The notes under the pieces: model-generated
What the model was told of the DNA's origin: nothing
Databases searched by the model: none
Seen by the model: only the letters and a program-made list of their open reading frames with translations
IMG/VR virus record: IMGVR_UViG_3300021479_000015
Coordinates: 1 to 64,000 of that record
DNA length: 64,000 bases
Reading direction: 5' to 3' (one strand)
From: a virus
In this document: positions 57,414 through 64,000 of the stretch, one piece after another
Layout: each line of letters starts with the position of its first letter
Position numbering within the stretch: position 1 is the stretch's first letter
Made by a program: the position numbers and the translations under genes

Positions 57414-59701
57414 TAGACAACTCGTCTAACCTTCTTCGGCTCCGCCAGATCATCTGCAATGCGCGCGATCACATCGCCCCACTCCTTGGCCGTCTTCTGT
57501 CGATAGATGCGCACCGAAGGGTACCACGGGCTGCGGGTGTTCCACGGGGAACCTGGGCGCTCCGCCATCCAGTGCCACGAGCCTTCCGTGTGCATCATGA
57601 GCCACGTCGGCTTGCCCATGGCGCCAGCCAGATGCGCGATCGAAGTATCAACCGTGATGACGAGATCGAGGCACTCGATCAAAGCGGCAGTGTCGTCCCA
57701 GGAGGGATTCTCAGGAAGCATGTCAAGTTCAGACCACGCATACGGAATCTGTTCTCGCTCAGGACCTACCTGCAAAGAGACAAAAAAGTCTCTAGGGCAG
57801 CTCTGGGCGATTGGAACCAAAGTATCGAAATGCATAGATTTACGCCGGCCATATTCAGCAATCCATATTCCGGTATCGCGAATGCCGGATGACCAGCACA
57901 GCCCGATCTTTCGTCGATCTTTTGGAAGATCGTAACATTCACCGAGTTTCGAATCAGCCTTCAGGTACGCCCCAAACCACGGAACCGTGTTCACGTCCGT
58001 CTCGAACACCGCCGGCAACGATCCGATCGGCAGATGGTAGTCGAACATCGGCAGTCCGATAGCCCCCGGATAATCCGCCGCCTTCGGGACCACCTTCACC
58101 TCGGGGAAGCTGCGCTGCACAAGATCGACCATGCCTTCATGCGCCTCGTAGCGCACATCGTACCCCCGATCCGCCATCAGCTTGAGGTATCGCACCATCG
58201 CGATCTGGTCGCCCAACCCGGCTTCGCAGTGGACGTGCACACTGGCAGGCGGCAATTCCTTGCCCGTCCACAACGGCTTGACGAATCGCTTGAGCGGCAT
58301 GGAAAGCGCGGGGCTGTGCTTCTGATCCTTGCGATACTCGTGCTCGATCCAGCCCTCCCGGTAACGCCCAAGCGCATGCAGCGCCAGCGATCGATTCCAA
58401 TGCGCGCTCGCCTGATCGAAGCAACCGCCGTCTATCGCCTTCTGGTAAAGATCAGCCGCGATCTCGTGGTTTCCCTGCCGGTACGCCACCATCGCCAGAA
58501 CGTGCGTTGCATCCGCAGCGCGATCGGTCTTCAATACCTCCTCGCACAACCGTCCCACCAACTCGTAGTCTTCCACGTCCATCGCGATCGTCATGCGATC
58601 GAGCATCGCATCAGGACTTTCAGGCGCCAATTCCAACTGCCGGTCATAAGCCGCGATGCACGCCTTCGCGTTGCCGTTCTCCATCTCGGTCATGCCGAGA
58701 ATCTTCCACGCCTGCGGATAATCCGGCTCGATGCGCGTCGCCTTGGCGGCTTCCTGCTGCGCCAACCTGAGACTGCCCATCGGCATGTAGGCGCGCAGCG
58801 CCATCTCCAGCCGGTAATCGACCGCCAACGGGTCCGCCACCAGCGACTCGCGGTACCAGTCGGACGCGGTGCCATATTTGCCCTTGGTCAAGGCGAGACG
58901 TGCGTAGAACAAGCACGCCTCACCGTAAGCGATACGCGCCGCGCCACTGCCGGGCGGCGTGCAGCGCCCCAGAATCAGCCGGTAACAGGTGTCGGCATCC
59001 ACGTTCCGGCTGGCTTCGACATACGCCCTCGCCCGTTCGATCAGATCGGCCAGCGCCTGCGATGGCTCCTTCTCGGGCGCCACCATCTTGATCCACCCGA
59101 CTTGCCATCGGGAAAACAGCAACTCGGCACCCACCTCCTGCGCGTACTGCGAGATGAACATCCCCTTGCCGGTGATCTCATTGCGCGGCATCAGCGTGTC
59201 GTCGTACATGGTCGGCGAATCATCCACAACCACGAGCGTGTCGGCACGAATAGCGGGAAGAATAGCCATCAGCTCGTTAATGTGGTGCGTGGCAGCCTTG
59301 ATCGGCTGAGTGCGCAAGAGGTCGAAGCTGTCGAGATAGACCAAATCGATATCCGTGCGAGAAGGGTCTACCGATATAGCAAGCTGTTTCAGCCAGGCTA
59401 CGCTATCGCCGGTATGGATTGTCACCCTACCACTTACTAAATTCGTACACAGTTTCGTAGCTTCTGGGTCAATATCCACGCTGAAAACAAACCCTCCAAC
59501 CGCCTGCACATAGCGATCAAACATAATTGTGCTGCATCCATCGCCGCTCCAATTGCCGGGCTCGCGCACGCAACCAGTCTCGACGATGCGAACCGAGCGC
59601 TTGAAGGTGTCAAGATACGAAAACATCGCGGCGAACGTCTCCGCGCGATCGGCAAGCTTGGGACGGGCCTCCGCGTCGAACCACTTCCAAAATGCGTTCA
59701 A
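57413..59701 (-). CDS. SAM-methyltransferase/TPR/glycosyltransferase fusion
   Basis: 762 residues in three parts. Residues ~30-210 look like a class I SAM-methyltransferase (VRIVETGCVREPGNWSGDGC, FVFSVDIDPEATKLC, DLVYLDSFDLLRT). Residues ~255-460 are tetratricopeptide repeats (YPQAWKILGMTEMENGNAKA, NHEIAADLYQKAIDGGCFDQ). The last ~300 residues are a GT-B type glycosyltransferase (HVHCEAGLGDQIAMVRYLKL, KIGLCWSSGIRDTG, DLVITVDTSIAHLAGAMGKP). The TPR and transferase parts match the protein at 7152-8582. It lies inside the virion operon, suggesting modification of virion or host surface. Confidence 0.8.
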   Translation of the reverse strand: MNAFWKWFDAEARPKLADRAETFAAMFSYLDTFKRSVRIVETGCVREPGNWSGDGCSTIMFDRYVQAVGGFVFSVDIDPEATKLCTNLVSGRVTIHTGDSVAWLKQLAISVDPSRTDIDLVYLDSFDLLRTQPIKAATHHINELMAILPAIRADTLVVVDDSPTMYDDTLMPRNEITGKGMFISQYAQEVGAELLFSRWQVGWIKMVAPEKEPSQALADLIERARAYVEASRNVDADTCYRLILGRCTPPGSGAARIAYGEACLFYARLALTKGKYGTASDWYRESLVADPLAVDYRLEMALRAYMPMGSLRLAQQEAAKATRIEPDYPQAWKILGMTEMENGNAKACIAAYDRQLELAPESPDAMLDRMTIAMDVEDYELVGRLCEEVLKTDRAADATHVLAMVAYRQGNHEIAADLYQKAIDGGCFDQASAHWNRSLALHALGRYREGWIEHEYRKDQKHSPALSMPLKRFVKPLWTGKELPPASVHVHCEAGLGDQIAMVRYLKLMADRGYDVRYEAHEGMVDLVQRSFPEVKVVPKAADYPGAIGLPMFDYHLPIGSLPAVFETDVNTVPWFGAYLKADSKLGECYDLPKDRRKIGLCWSSGIRDTGIWIAEYGRRKSMHFDTLVPIAQSCPRDFFVSLQVGPEREQIPYAWSELDMLPENPSWDDTAALIECLDLVITVDTSIAHLAGAMGKPTWLMMHTEGSWHWMAERPGSPWNTRSPWYPSVRIYRQKTAKEWGDVIARIADDLAEPKKVRRVV

Positions 59702-60189
59702 ATCAGGTCTCCAATCGGGTTCGATCGAACAGGCTGCAAAACGGTGGGATCGAGCGGAGGTGCGGGAGGAGGAAGCCCGTCAAGGATCGCTTGCGCCGCC
59801 TTGCGCCGCCGCTCGATCTCGAACGCCTTCTCGCCCTCCACCTCCAGCGGGTGCTTGCGGGTACGCTCGTCCCCCACATAGCCGTCATCGTACTTGCGCA
59901 CGTTTCCAGTGCCCGCGCAACGGCGGCAGCCAAAGCCGGGCTTCTCAGTGCAATCCGGGCACGCCGTCATCACCCAGCGAGTCCATGGCTCGCCCTGTAC
60001 GCGCTCGGTAAACACGTGCTCGGTCCCCGCTTCGAACTTGTTGCAGCCGAAGTCGGAAGGCGTCCTGAAACCAAGAAACTCGCAGTGGCCGAAGCCGGGC
60101 TCCGACTCAAAAACCGGGATCGTAACGCCGCTATCGTAAAGACGCTGGCGTTTAATCGTCCACGAGCCGCAGCCGGCGCAATTGCCCAT
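59698..60189 (-). CDS. Zinc-finger protein (DnaJ-type Cys motifs)
   Basis: About 163 residues from ATG 60189. Pairs of Cys (NCAGCGSW; TACPDCTEK; FGCRRCAGTG) form several zinc-binding knuckles as in DnaJ central domains. The tail is Pro-rich (PPPAPPLDPTVLQPVR). Coupled to the fusion gene by ATGA. Possibly a chaperone-like assembly factor. Confidence 0.65.
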   Translation of the reverse strand: MGNCAGCGSWTIKRQRLYDSGVTIPVFESEPGFGHCEFLGFRTPSDFGCNKFEAGTEHVFTERVQGEPWTRWVMTACPDCTEKPGFGCRRCAGTGNVRKYDDGYVGDERTRKHPLEVEGEKAFEIERRRKAAQAILDGLPPPAPPLDPTVLQPVRSNPIGDLI

Positions 60190-60488
60190 CAGTAGCACTC
60201 CCACCCCGCCATCTCGACGCGCCGCCGAAGACGGCCCTCCATCTCCTGTCGTTCACACTCCTTCTCCCAAGGCCTACATGGCTTGCCGGCACATTCGAGG
60301 CAAATGAGCTTCATGCAACCCCGGCAGATTTCGACGTAATTCATCATCTCCTTCATGGATGGAAACTCGGTCCCTGTCTGGCAATGCGCGCAGCTACTAT
60401 GATGGACTTCCTTGAGGTTACCGCTCCAGCAGCAACCTTCGAAGTACTGGCCGATCGAGCCGGGCTTAAAGCGCAGGAGGGTGGGCAT
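60189..60488 (-). CDS. Small Cys-rich zinc protein
   Basis: 99 residues with Cys pairs CC, SCAHC, ICRGC, ICLECAGKPC and a final C. The pattern resembles phage zinc-finger proteins between head and tail genes. It couples to the next gene by TGATG. Function unknown. Confidence 0.65.
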   Translation of the reverse strand: MPTLLRFKPGSIGQYFEGCCWSGNLKEVHHSSCAHCQTGTEFPSMKEMMNYVEICRGCMKLICLECAGKPCRPWEKECERQEMEGRLRRRVEMAGWECY

Positions 60489-61191
60489 CGACTAGTTTCG
60501 CTCCTTTACGAAAGTTGTCCGGCTGCCACAAGGGTTGCAAATTTGTAAAGTGAAAACAAGCCCGTTGCTGTTCTGGCTTAGTCAAATCAAACGCCGCACA
60601 AGGACGGATATGATCGCAATGCCAACACTCTTGTCCTAAGCCATAATTATCCCAAGTCATACCGGGAGTAAATTTATGTTCGAGATACCCCATCAGATGC
60701 TCAATCGAACATCCAACCAGCTCCATCGTACCGGCAGATTTATTACCAACCGCGTTGCGAATTGCCATAGCTAAGCGGCTAGCAAGATTCGCTCGAATCG
60801 CAAAAGCTGGATATTTTTGTCGCTTATTCTTACGATATGCTTGAATTTTGTCACGATTACGTCGCTGATAAGCGCCATTCAACGCAACATGTTTCTCTGG
60901 AAACTTTTCCCGATAGCGCCGCGTAGCAGCTTTATGAACTTCGGGATTTTGTTTGCGGTACTCTTTAGTGTAGCTAGGATTTTCTTTGTGGAATCGCCGC
61001 TGCCTAGCCAAAGCTAGATCAGGATGACTACTGTGCCAATTTCGATTGTGCTGCTTATCACATTCGTAACACGAATAGCTTCTAACCCGACGAAAACCAA
61101 CATGCCCGAAACGCCGACAAGGCGTATTTGACCAAAAATAAGCGAGGCCCTTCGCCAGAGCCTCGGCCCGCGTGACAACCTCAAATGCCAT
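60466..61191 (-). CDS. HNH endonuclease
   Basis: About 241 residues from ATG 61191. A Cys pair (YSCYECDKQHN), a basic helical linker (RYREKFPEKHVALNGAYQRR), and an HNH-like region at the C-terminus: ECWHCDHIRPCAAFDLTKPE, then FTNLQPLWQPDNFRKG. The tail matches free-standing homing-type HNH enzymes. It is AT-richer than its neighbours and interrupts the virion operon, so probably a recent mobile gene. Confidence 0.8.
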   Translation of the reverse strand: MAFEVVTRAEALAKGLAYFWSNTPCRRFGHVGFRRVRSYSCYECDKQHNRNWHSSHPDLALARQRRFHKENPSYTKEYRKQNPEVHKAATRRYREKFPEKHVALNGAYQRRNRDKIQAYRKNKRQKYPAFAIRANLASRLAMAIRNAVGNKSAGTMELVGCSIEHLMGYLEHKFTPGMTWDNYGLGQECWHCDHIRPCAAFDLTKPEQQRACFHFTNLQPLWQPDNFRKGAKLVDAHPPAL

Positions 61192-61216
61192 GAGATCGTC
61201 ACTAGCACGGAAAAAG

Positions 61217-61702
61217 CTATCTTTCAAGAAAGGAAATATTCCCGACCACGCTCTGAGTGTATCCGCCCGATTGAGCGCGAATACCAACGCCGACGATAGT
61301 AGTCGCAGGTATAACTATGTTATCGCCGTCGTCCAATGCGCGCCAGCGATAGCTTCCACGCTGATTCACGCTCCAATTTTTCAGCGAAAGTCCGTTGCCC
61401 GCCGTAGTATACGTCAGCTCACCTGTGTTGTTATTGAAGAACAGGCAAAGCGGCGAAGCATCCGCCGTGTCAAGCAGGTTGGGGACAACGCTGGTAGCGG
61501 TCAGGATGGCGGTGGACGAGAAGCGCGAAACATCCCACTGCACGTTGATATCGGTCGAAGCGAGCGCGCCATAATGCCCAAACTCGATCTCGTAGAGCTG
61601 GATGCGCCGCGCCTGAACCGCCGACGTAGCGTACAGCACGCCCGCCGTCCGATAAGTGGTCGTCATCGTCGATTGGGCGATGGGAGCTTCAAGGTTCGCC
61701 AT
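61217..61702 (-). CDS. Virion protein, probable head decoration or fibre
   Basis: 161 residues, beta-rich throughout: YRTAGVLYATSAVQARRIQL, FGHYGALASTDINVQWDVSR, CLFFNNNTGELTYTTAGNGL. A jelly-roll-like outer protein is likely. It lies between the capsid and HNH genes. Confidence 0.6.
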   Translation of the reverse strand: MANLEAPIAQSTMTTTYRTAGVLYATSAVQARRIQLYEIEFGHYGALASTDINVQWDVSRFSSTAILTATSVVPNLLDTADASPLCLFFNNNTGELTYTTAGNGLSLKNWSVNQRGSYRWRALDDGDNIVIPATTIVGVGIRAQSGGYTQSVVGNISFLER

Positions 61703-61713
61703 TTAACGCTCCT

Positions 61714-61947
61714 TTAGGGAAACAGCGCCCGCAAGACCGGCGGCTGTCCTGGTATCGATCGCTCGGCATCGATCTGATAAAGCCCTTGCGCGCCATCAGG
61801 GCCTTGCACCAAAAACGCCAAGCCCTGCTGCATCGCGAGTTGCTGCGAGCCCACCTGGGCTTGCGCGTCATTCAGCACGTACAGCTCGTCCACCTCGAAC
61901 AACGTCGAGTTCAATCCTGAAGTCGTCTGGCTGTACGTCGCTGCCAT
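61714..61947 (-). CDS. Small virion protein
   Basis: 77 residues: SGLNSTLFEVDELYVLNDAQ, then FLVQGPDGAQGLYQIDAERS. Mixed beta; follows the head-fibre gene. Unknown. Confidence 0.55.
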   Translation of the reverse strand: MAATYSQTTSGLNSTLFEVDELYVLNDAQAQVGSQQLAMQQGLAFLVQGPDGAQGLYQIDAERSIPGQPPVLRALFP

Positions 61948-61948
61948 A

Positions 61949-63151
61949 TCACGGCGCCGGTTGCAGAACTGCGATATCGGGACGGCTGCCCATCACCAAC
62001 GCAAGCGTCGCGAGCGTGCTGGGAGCCGTGCCGGAAAGCGGCAAAAGAACGATGGACGGAGCACCTTCAAACAAGCCGCCGTCGAAGATGGTCGCCGCCT
62101 GCGCCGAAGTCAGCGTGGTCGTGGCGGTGCCGGCCACCTGGATGCCGGCTTGCAGCGGGCGCGGCTTCCACGCGAGCCCAAACGATTCGGACGTAGCCGA
62201 GATGGCGCCAGCCGGCGGCACGCCGCCCGCCGAAGTGATGCCTGCAAACGTGGTCGAGCTGTACCCAACGCCCACGCCCGATACCGTTGCCGATACGACC
62301 GTCTGCATGACAATCGCGGTCAGCGAGGCCGCCGAGCCCGCGCCGCCCACCGTTAAGGTGATGTTGGCAAGCGAAGCGTTGGCCAACGGAGCGCCGTTGT
62401 TGGTCACGAGCACGCCCGTGAGCGACCCCGAAGCCGTCAAGGTCACAACCAGCGAGGCGAGCGTGATGCTGGATCCTGCTAGCAGGTTCGGATCGAACGG
62501 GCTGGGGAGAAGAACGATCGGCGGCGCCGAAGGATATCCCGCGCCCTGATTGGTGAACGTGAAGCCCGTCAAGGTACCGCTCGACAGGACCGGGTAGCCG
62601 TTGGCAGCGATGCCGCCCACGCCGTTGGCGTTGTTCGAAGCCGGCGGCGGAGCGGGGATGAACGCGATCGGGGCGATGCCGTAGCCGGCACCATTCGCCG
62701 CCAGCGTGCCACCCGAAGCCACGAGCGCACCGCCGATGATCGGCAAGAAGCTTGGAGGCGAATTGCCCGCTAGCGCCACCGAGGTGACCGTGATGGTAGT
62801 AGTTGCTTGCGCGTAGCCCGAGCCCGCAGCCGTGATGCTGGCTCCCACCACGCACCCGGTCAAATTGGCGAGGCGGCAGTTGAAACCATCAGAGCTGAGG
62901 TGCATCAGCCCGTTTTCCCAGCCGCCGGACGCCGCCACATACCAGGCGTTGGTAACGGGATCGAGAAATTCGAGAACGAGGTACATCCCGAGAGAAACGT
63001 ACCAGTCGCCGGCGGGCACCTGCAGGCAGGTTCCAGGCGCCAACGTCACGCGGTTGTTGGAAAAATCATAAGGCGCGTTCTGCAGTTCCGTAGGGTAGAG
63101 GTTCTGCGGAAGCGGCAGGCCAAGACCGGGACCGGAAAGGAAAGGCGGCAT
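61949..63151 (-). CDS. Head-fibre-like virion protein
   Basis: 400 residues. The N-terminal ~90 residues have a hydrophobic/beta start (LPQNLYPTELQNAPYDFSNN, AGDWYVSLGMYLVLEFLDPV). The rest is Gly/Ser/Ala-rich beta units with GSGYAQATTTITVT, GAGYGIAPIAF and GAGYPSAPPIVLL (the same GxGY unit as in the genes at 46268 and 48789). Located directly after the capsid gene, so probably a head decoration protein. Confidence 0.6.
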   Translation of the reverse strand: MPPFLSGPGLGLPLPQNLYPTELQNAPYDFSNNRVTLAPGTCLQVPAGDWYVSLGMYLVLEFLDPVTNAWYVAASGGWENGLMHLSSDGFNCRLANLTGCVVGASITAAGSGYAQATTTITVTSVALAGNSPPSFLPIIGGALVASGGTLAANGAGYGIAPIAFIPAPPPASNNANGVGGIAANGYPVLSSGTLTGFTFTNQGAGYPSAPPIVLLPSPFDPNLLAGSSITLASLVVTLTASGSLTGVLVTNNGAPLANASLANITLTVGGAGSAASLTAIVMQTVVSATVSGVGVGYSSTTFAGITSAGGVPPAGAISATSESFGLAWKPRPLQAGIQVAGTATTTLTSAQAATIFDGGLFEGAPSIVLLPLSGTAPSTLATLALVMGSRPDIAVLQPAP

Positions 63152-63163
63152 CGTGCGTGCTCC

Positions 63164-64000
63164 TCAGAACTGCGCGCTTGAAATGTTGTAAATCCAGGCG
63201 CCTGAACTCGACTTGGCCGAAACAATATCGTAGCCGACCACGACCACACCTTGCTGCCCGACCTGCCCCAACGGCACCAGCGAGTAGAACCCGCTGAAGT
63301 CGAACGCGGCATCCTCCGAGAGGTACATCGCGGTGTACTTGACGTTCGGGAAGAAGGCATTCCCCTTTGGACAGAAGTGGTCGGCGAAAATCGGTATGCC
63401 AGAAATGTTGATGTTCGGGAAGCTCGACCGCACCGCGGTATCCATATTGTAGGAACCGCCCGGATTGACAAACTGCGTCTCCTGCGCGGTCAAACTTAAA
63501 CTCAGCGTAGCGAGATCGCCGGGCGCCATGACCCCAAAGGTCGGCGCTTCGCCGCCGGCCGCATCCGTGATCTGCGCCAGGGCAACCGCCATGCTCTTGT
63601 TCGTAAAGCCGACCGTCGCGGGCGAAGTGGTGGCGCCCGTCGTGATCGAGTTCGCATTGATATACTGACCCTGAAATGCGGAGTTGCCGGGCGCGAGGCG
63701 GTTGATACCGCCGTAAGTCGGGAAGTTCGTACCGTTGTCGAATGCGCCCTGGAAGCTGTCGGGCAGCAGCGGGTTCGCGGAGTTGTTAGTAAACTGCAAA
63801 CGTCCCATATTCTGGCGCGTCACCGCGAACACGTCGTTCATGCGCGCCTTGAGAATCGATATTTCCCGATCGGTCGCCTGCAGCACCGTCTCGCCAAAAG
63901 GAAGCGGAACCGGCACCACCCAATAGGCGAGGTTCCACTGGCCGTTCTGAATGCCAGGCGTGATGACGGGCGAGTTGAAGCCGCCGCCGTAGCCGGTAAA
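63164..64000 (-). CDS. Major capsid protein, C-terminal part (runs off right edge)
   Basis: The frame is open from 63164 to base 64000, at least 278 residues. Segments GAFDNGTNFPTYGGINRLAP, YINANSITTGATTSPATVGF, FTNKSMAVALAQITDAAGG and ISGIPIFADHFCPKGNAFF are laid out as the P and A domains of HK97-fold capsid proteins. The true N-terminus lies beyond the window. The portal on the left edge reads toward it, consistent with a circular map. Confidence 0.75.
   Translation of the reverse strand, partial: FTGYGGGFNSPVITPGIQNGQWNLAYWVVPVPLPFGETVLQATDREISILKARMNDVFAVTRQNMGRLQFTNNSANPLLPDSFQGAFDNGTNFPTYGGINRLAPGNSAFQGQYINANSITTGATTSPATVGFTNKSMAVALAQITDAAGGEAPTFGVMAPGDLATLSLSLTAQETQFVNPGGSYNMDTAVRSSFPNINISGIPIFADHFCPKGNAFFPNVKYTAMYLSEDAAFDFSGFYSLVPLGQVGQQGVVVVGYDIVSAKSSSGAWIYNISSAQF

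Noticed and set aside
58034-59440. 468-residue plus-strand ORF
   Set aside because: Antisense shadow of the methyltransferase-TPR-glycosyltransferase fusion.
1-64000. tRNA genes
   Set aside because: I saw no cloverleaf-like stretch in the few intergenic gaps; a tRNA scan would settle this.
1-64000. CRISPR array
   Set aside because: No regularly spaced 25-40-base repeats with unique spacers; the repeats seen are tandem codons or short palindromes.

Overview
The window looks like almost the whole genome of one tailed, podovirus-like double-stranded DNA phage with a GC-rich genome. Genes are packed end to end, and many pairs share an ATGA, GTGA or TGATG stop/start overlap. The portal gene runs off the left edge and the major capsid gene runs off the right edge, both reading leftward. 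This is expected if a circular or circularly permuted map was opened inside the head-gene cluster. The host cannot be read directly. Base composition and remembered relatives of several small proteins and of the Dcm methylase suggest a proteobacterium, perhaps betaproteobacterial; that is inference. Layout, left to right. (1) 1-3634, leftward: large terminase, HTH protein, zinc-ribbon protein and portal. Two hairpins at 3689-3788 separate these from the next block. (2) 3787-16214, leftward: about thirty accessory genes. They include an FkbM-type methyltransferase, a TPR glycosyltransferase, a GDP-mannose-epimerase-like enzyme, two further putative glycosyltransferases, a serine recombinase, a ribbon-helix-helix protein, a KTSC protein, many tiny proteins and a Dcm-type cytosine methylase with a second long ORF in another frame. 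(3) 16215-16596: a control region with three 10-bp direct repeats, then one rightward HTH-like gene. (4) 16972-21099, leftward: small proteins and a primase-helicase, with an AT-rich, repeat-containing candidate origin at 18604-18850. (5) 21332-31324, rightward: DNA metabolism, with a pentapeptide-repeat protein, family A DNA polymerase, PD-(D/E)XK nuclease, VRR-NUC nuclease, SNF2 helicase and putative ssDNA-binding protein. (6) 31383-36299, leftward: lysis and envelope genes (GH25 endolysin, holin-like proteins, CHAP/NlpC-like exported protein, papain-like peptidase, DUF3597, lipoprotein). (7) 36313-64000, leftward: the virion genes, with tail fibres, internal virion proteins, tail-tube/adaptor proteins, a tandem-repeat protein, a glycine-rich protein, two beta-helix proteins, a SAM-methyltransferase/TPR/glycosyltransferase fusion, an HNH endonuclease and the major capsid protein. 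Four system-level signals stand out. The same 17-bp inverted repeat GTAGTCNNNGGCACTAC sits between the -35 and -10 boxes of three leftward promoters in the accessory region, and two of these promoters place the start codon where the transcript should begin (leaderless). A family of short GC palindromes is scattered between and inside genes, read in frame as P-A-x-A-G-(Q/F)-like peptides. Sugar-transfer and methyl-transfer enzymes occur in both the accessory and virion blocks, suggesting a phage-encoded glycosylation system. Finally, two orphan OmpR/PhoB-like DNA-binding domains occur in a genome that has 10-bp-spaced direct repeats in its control region.
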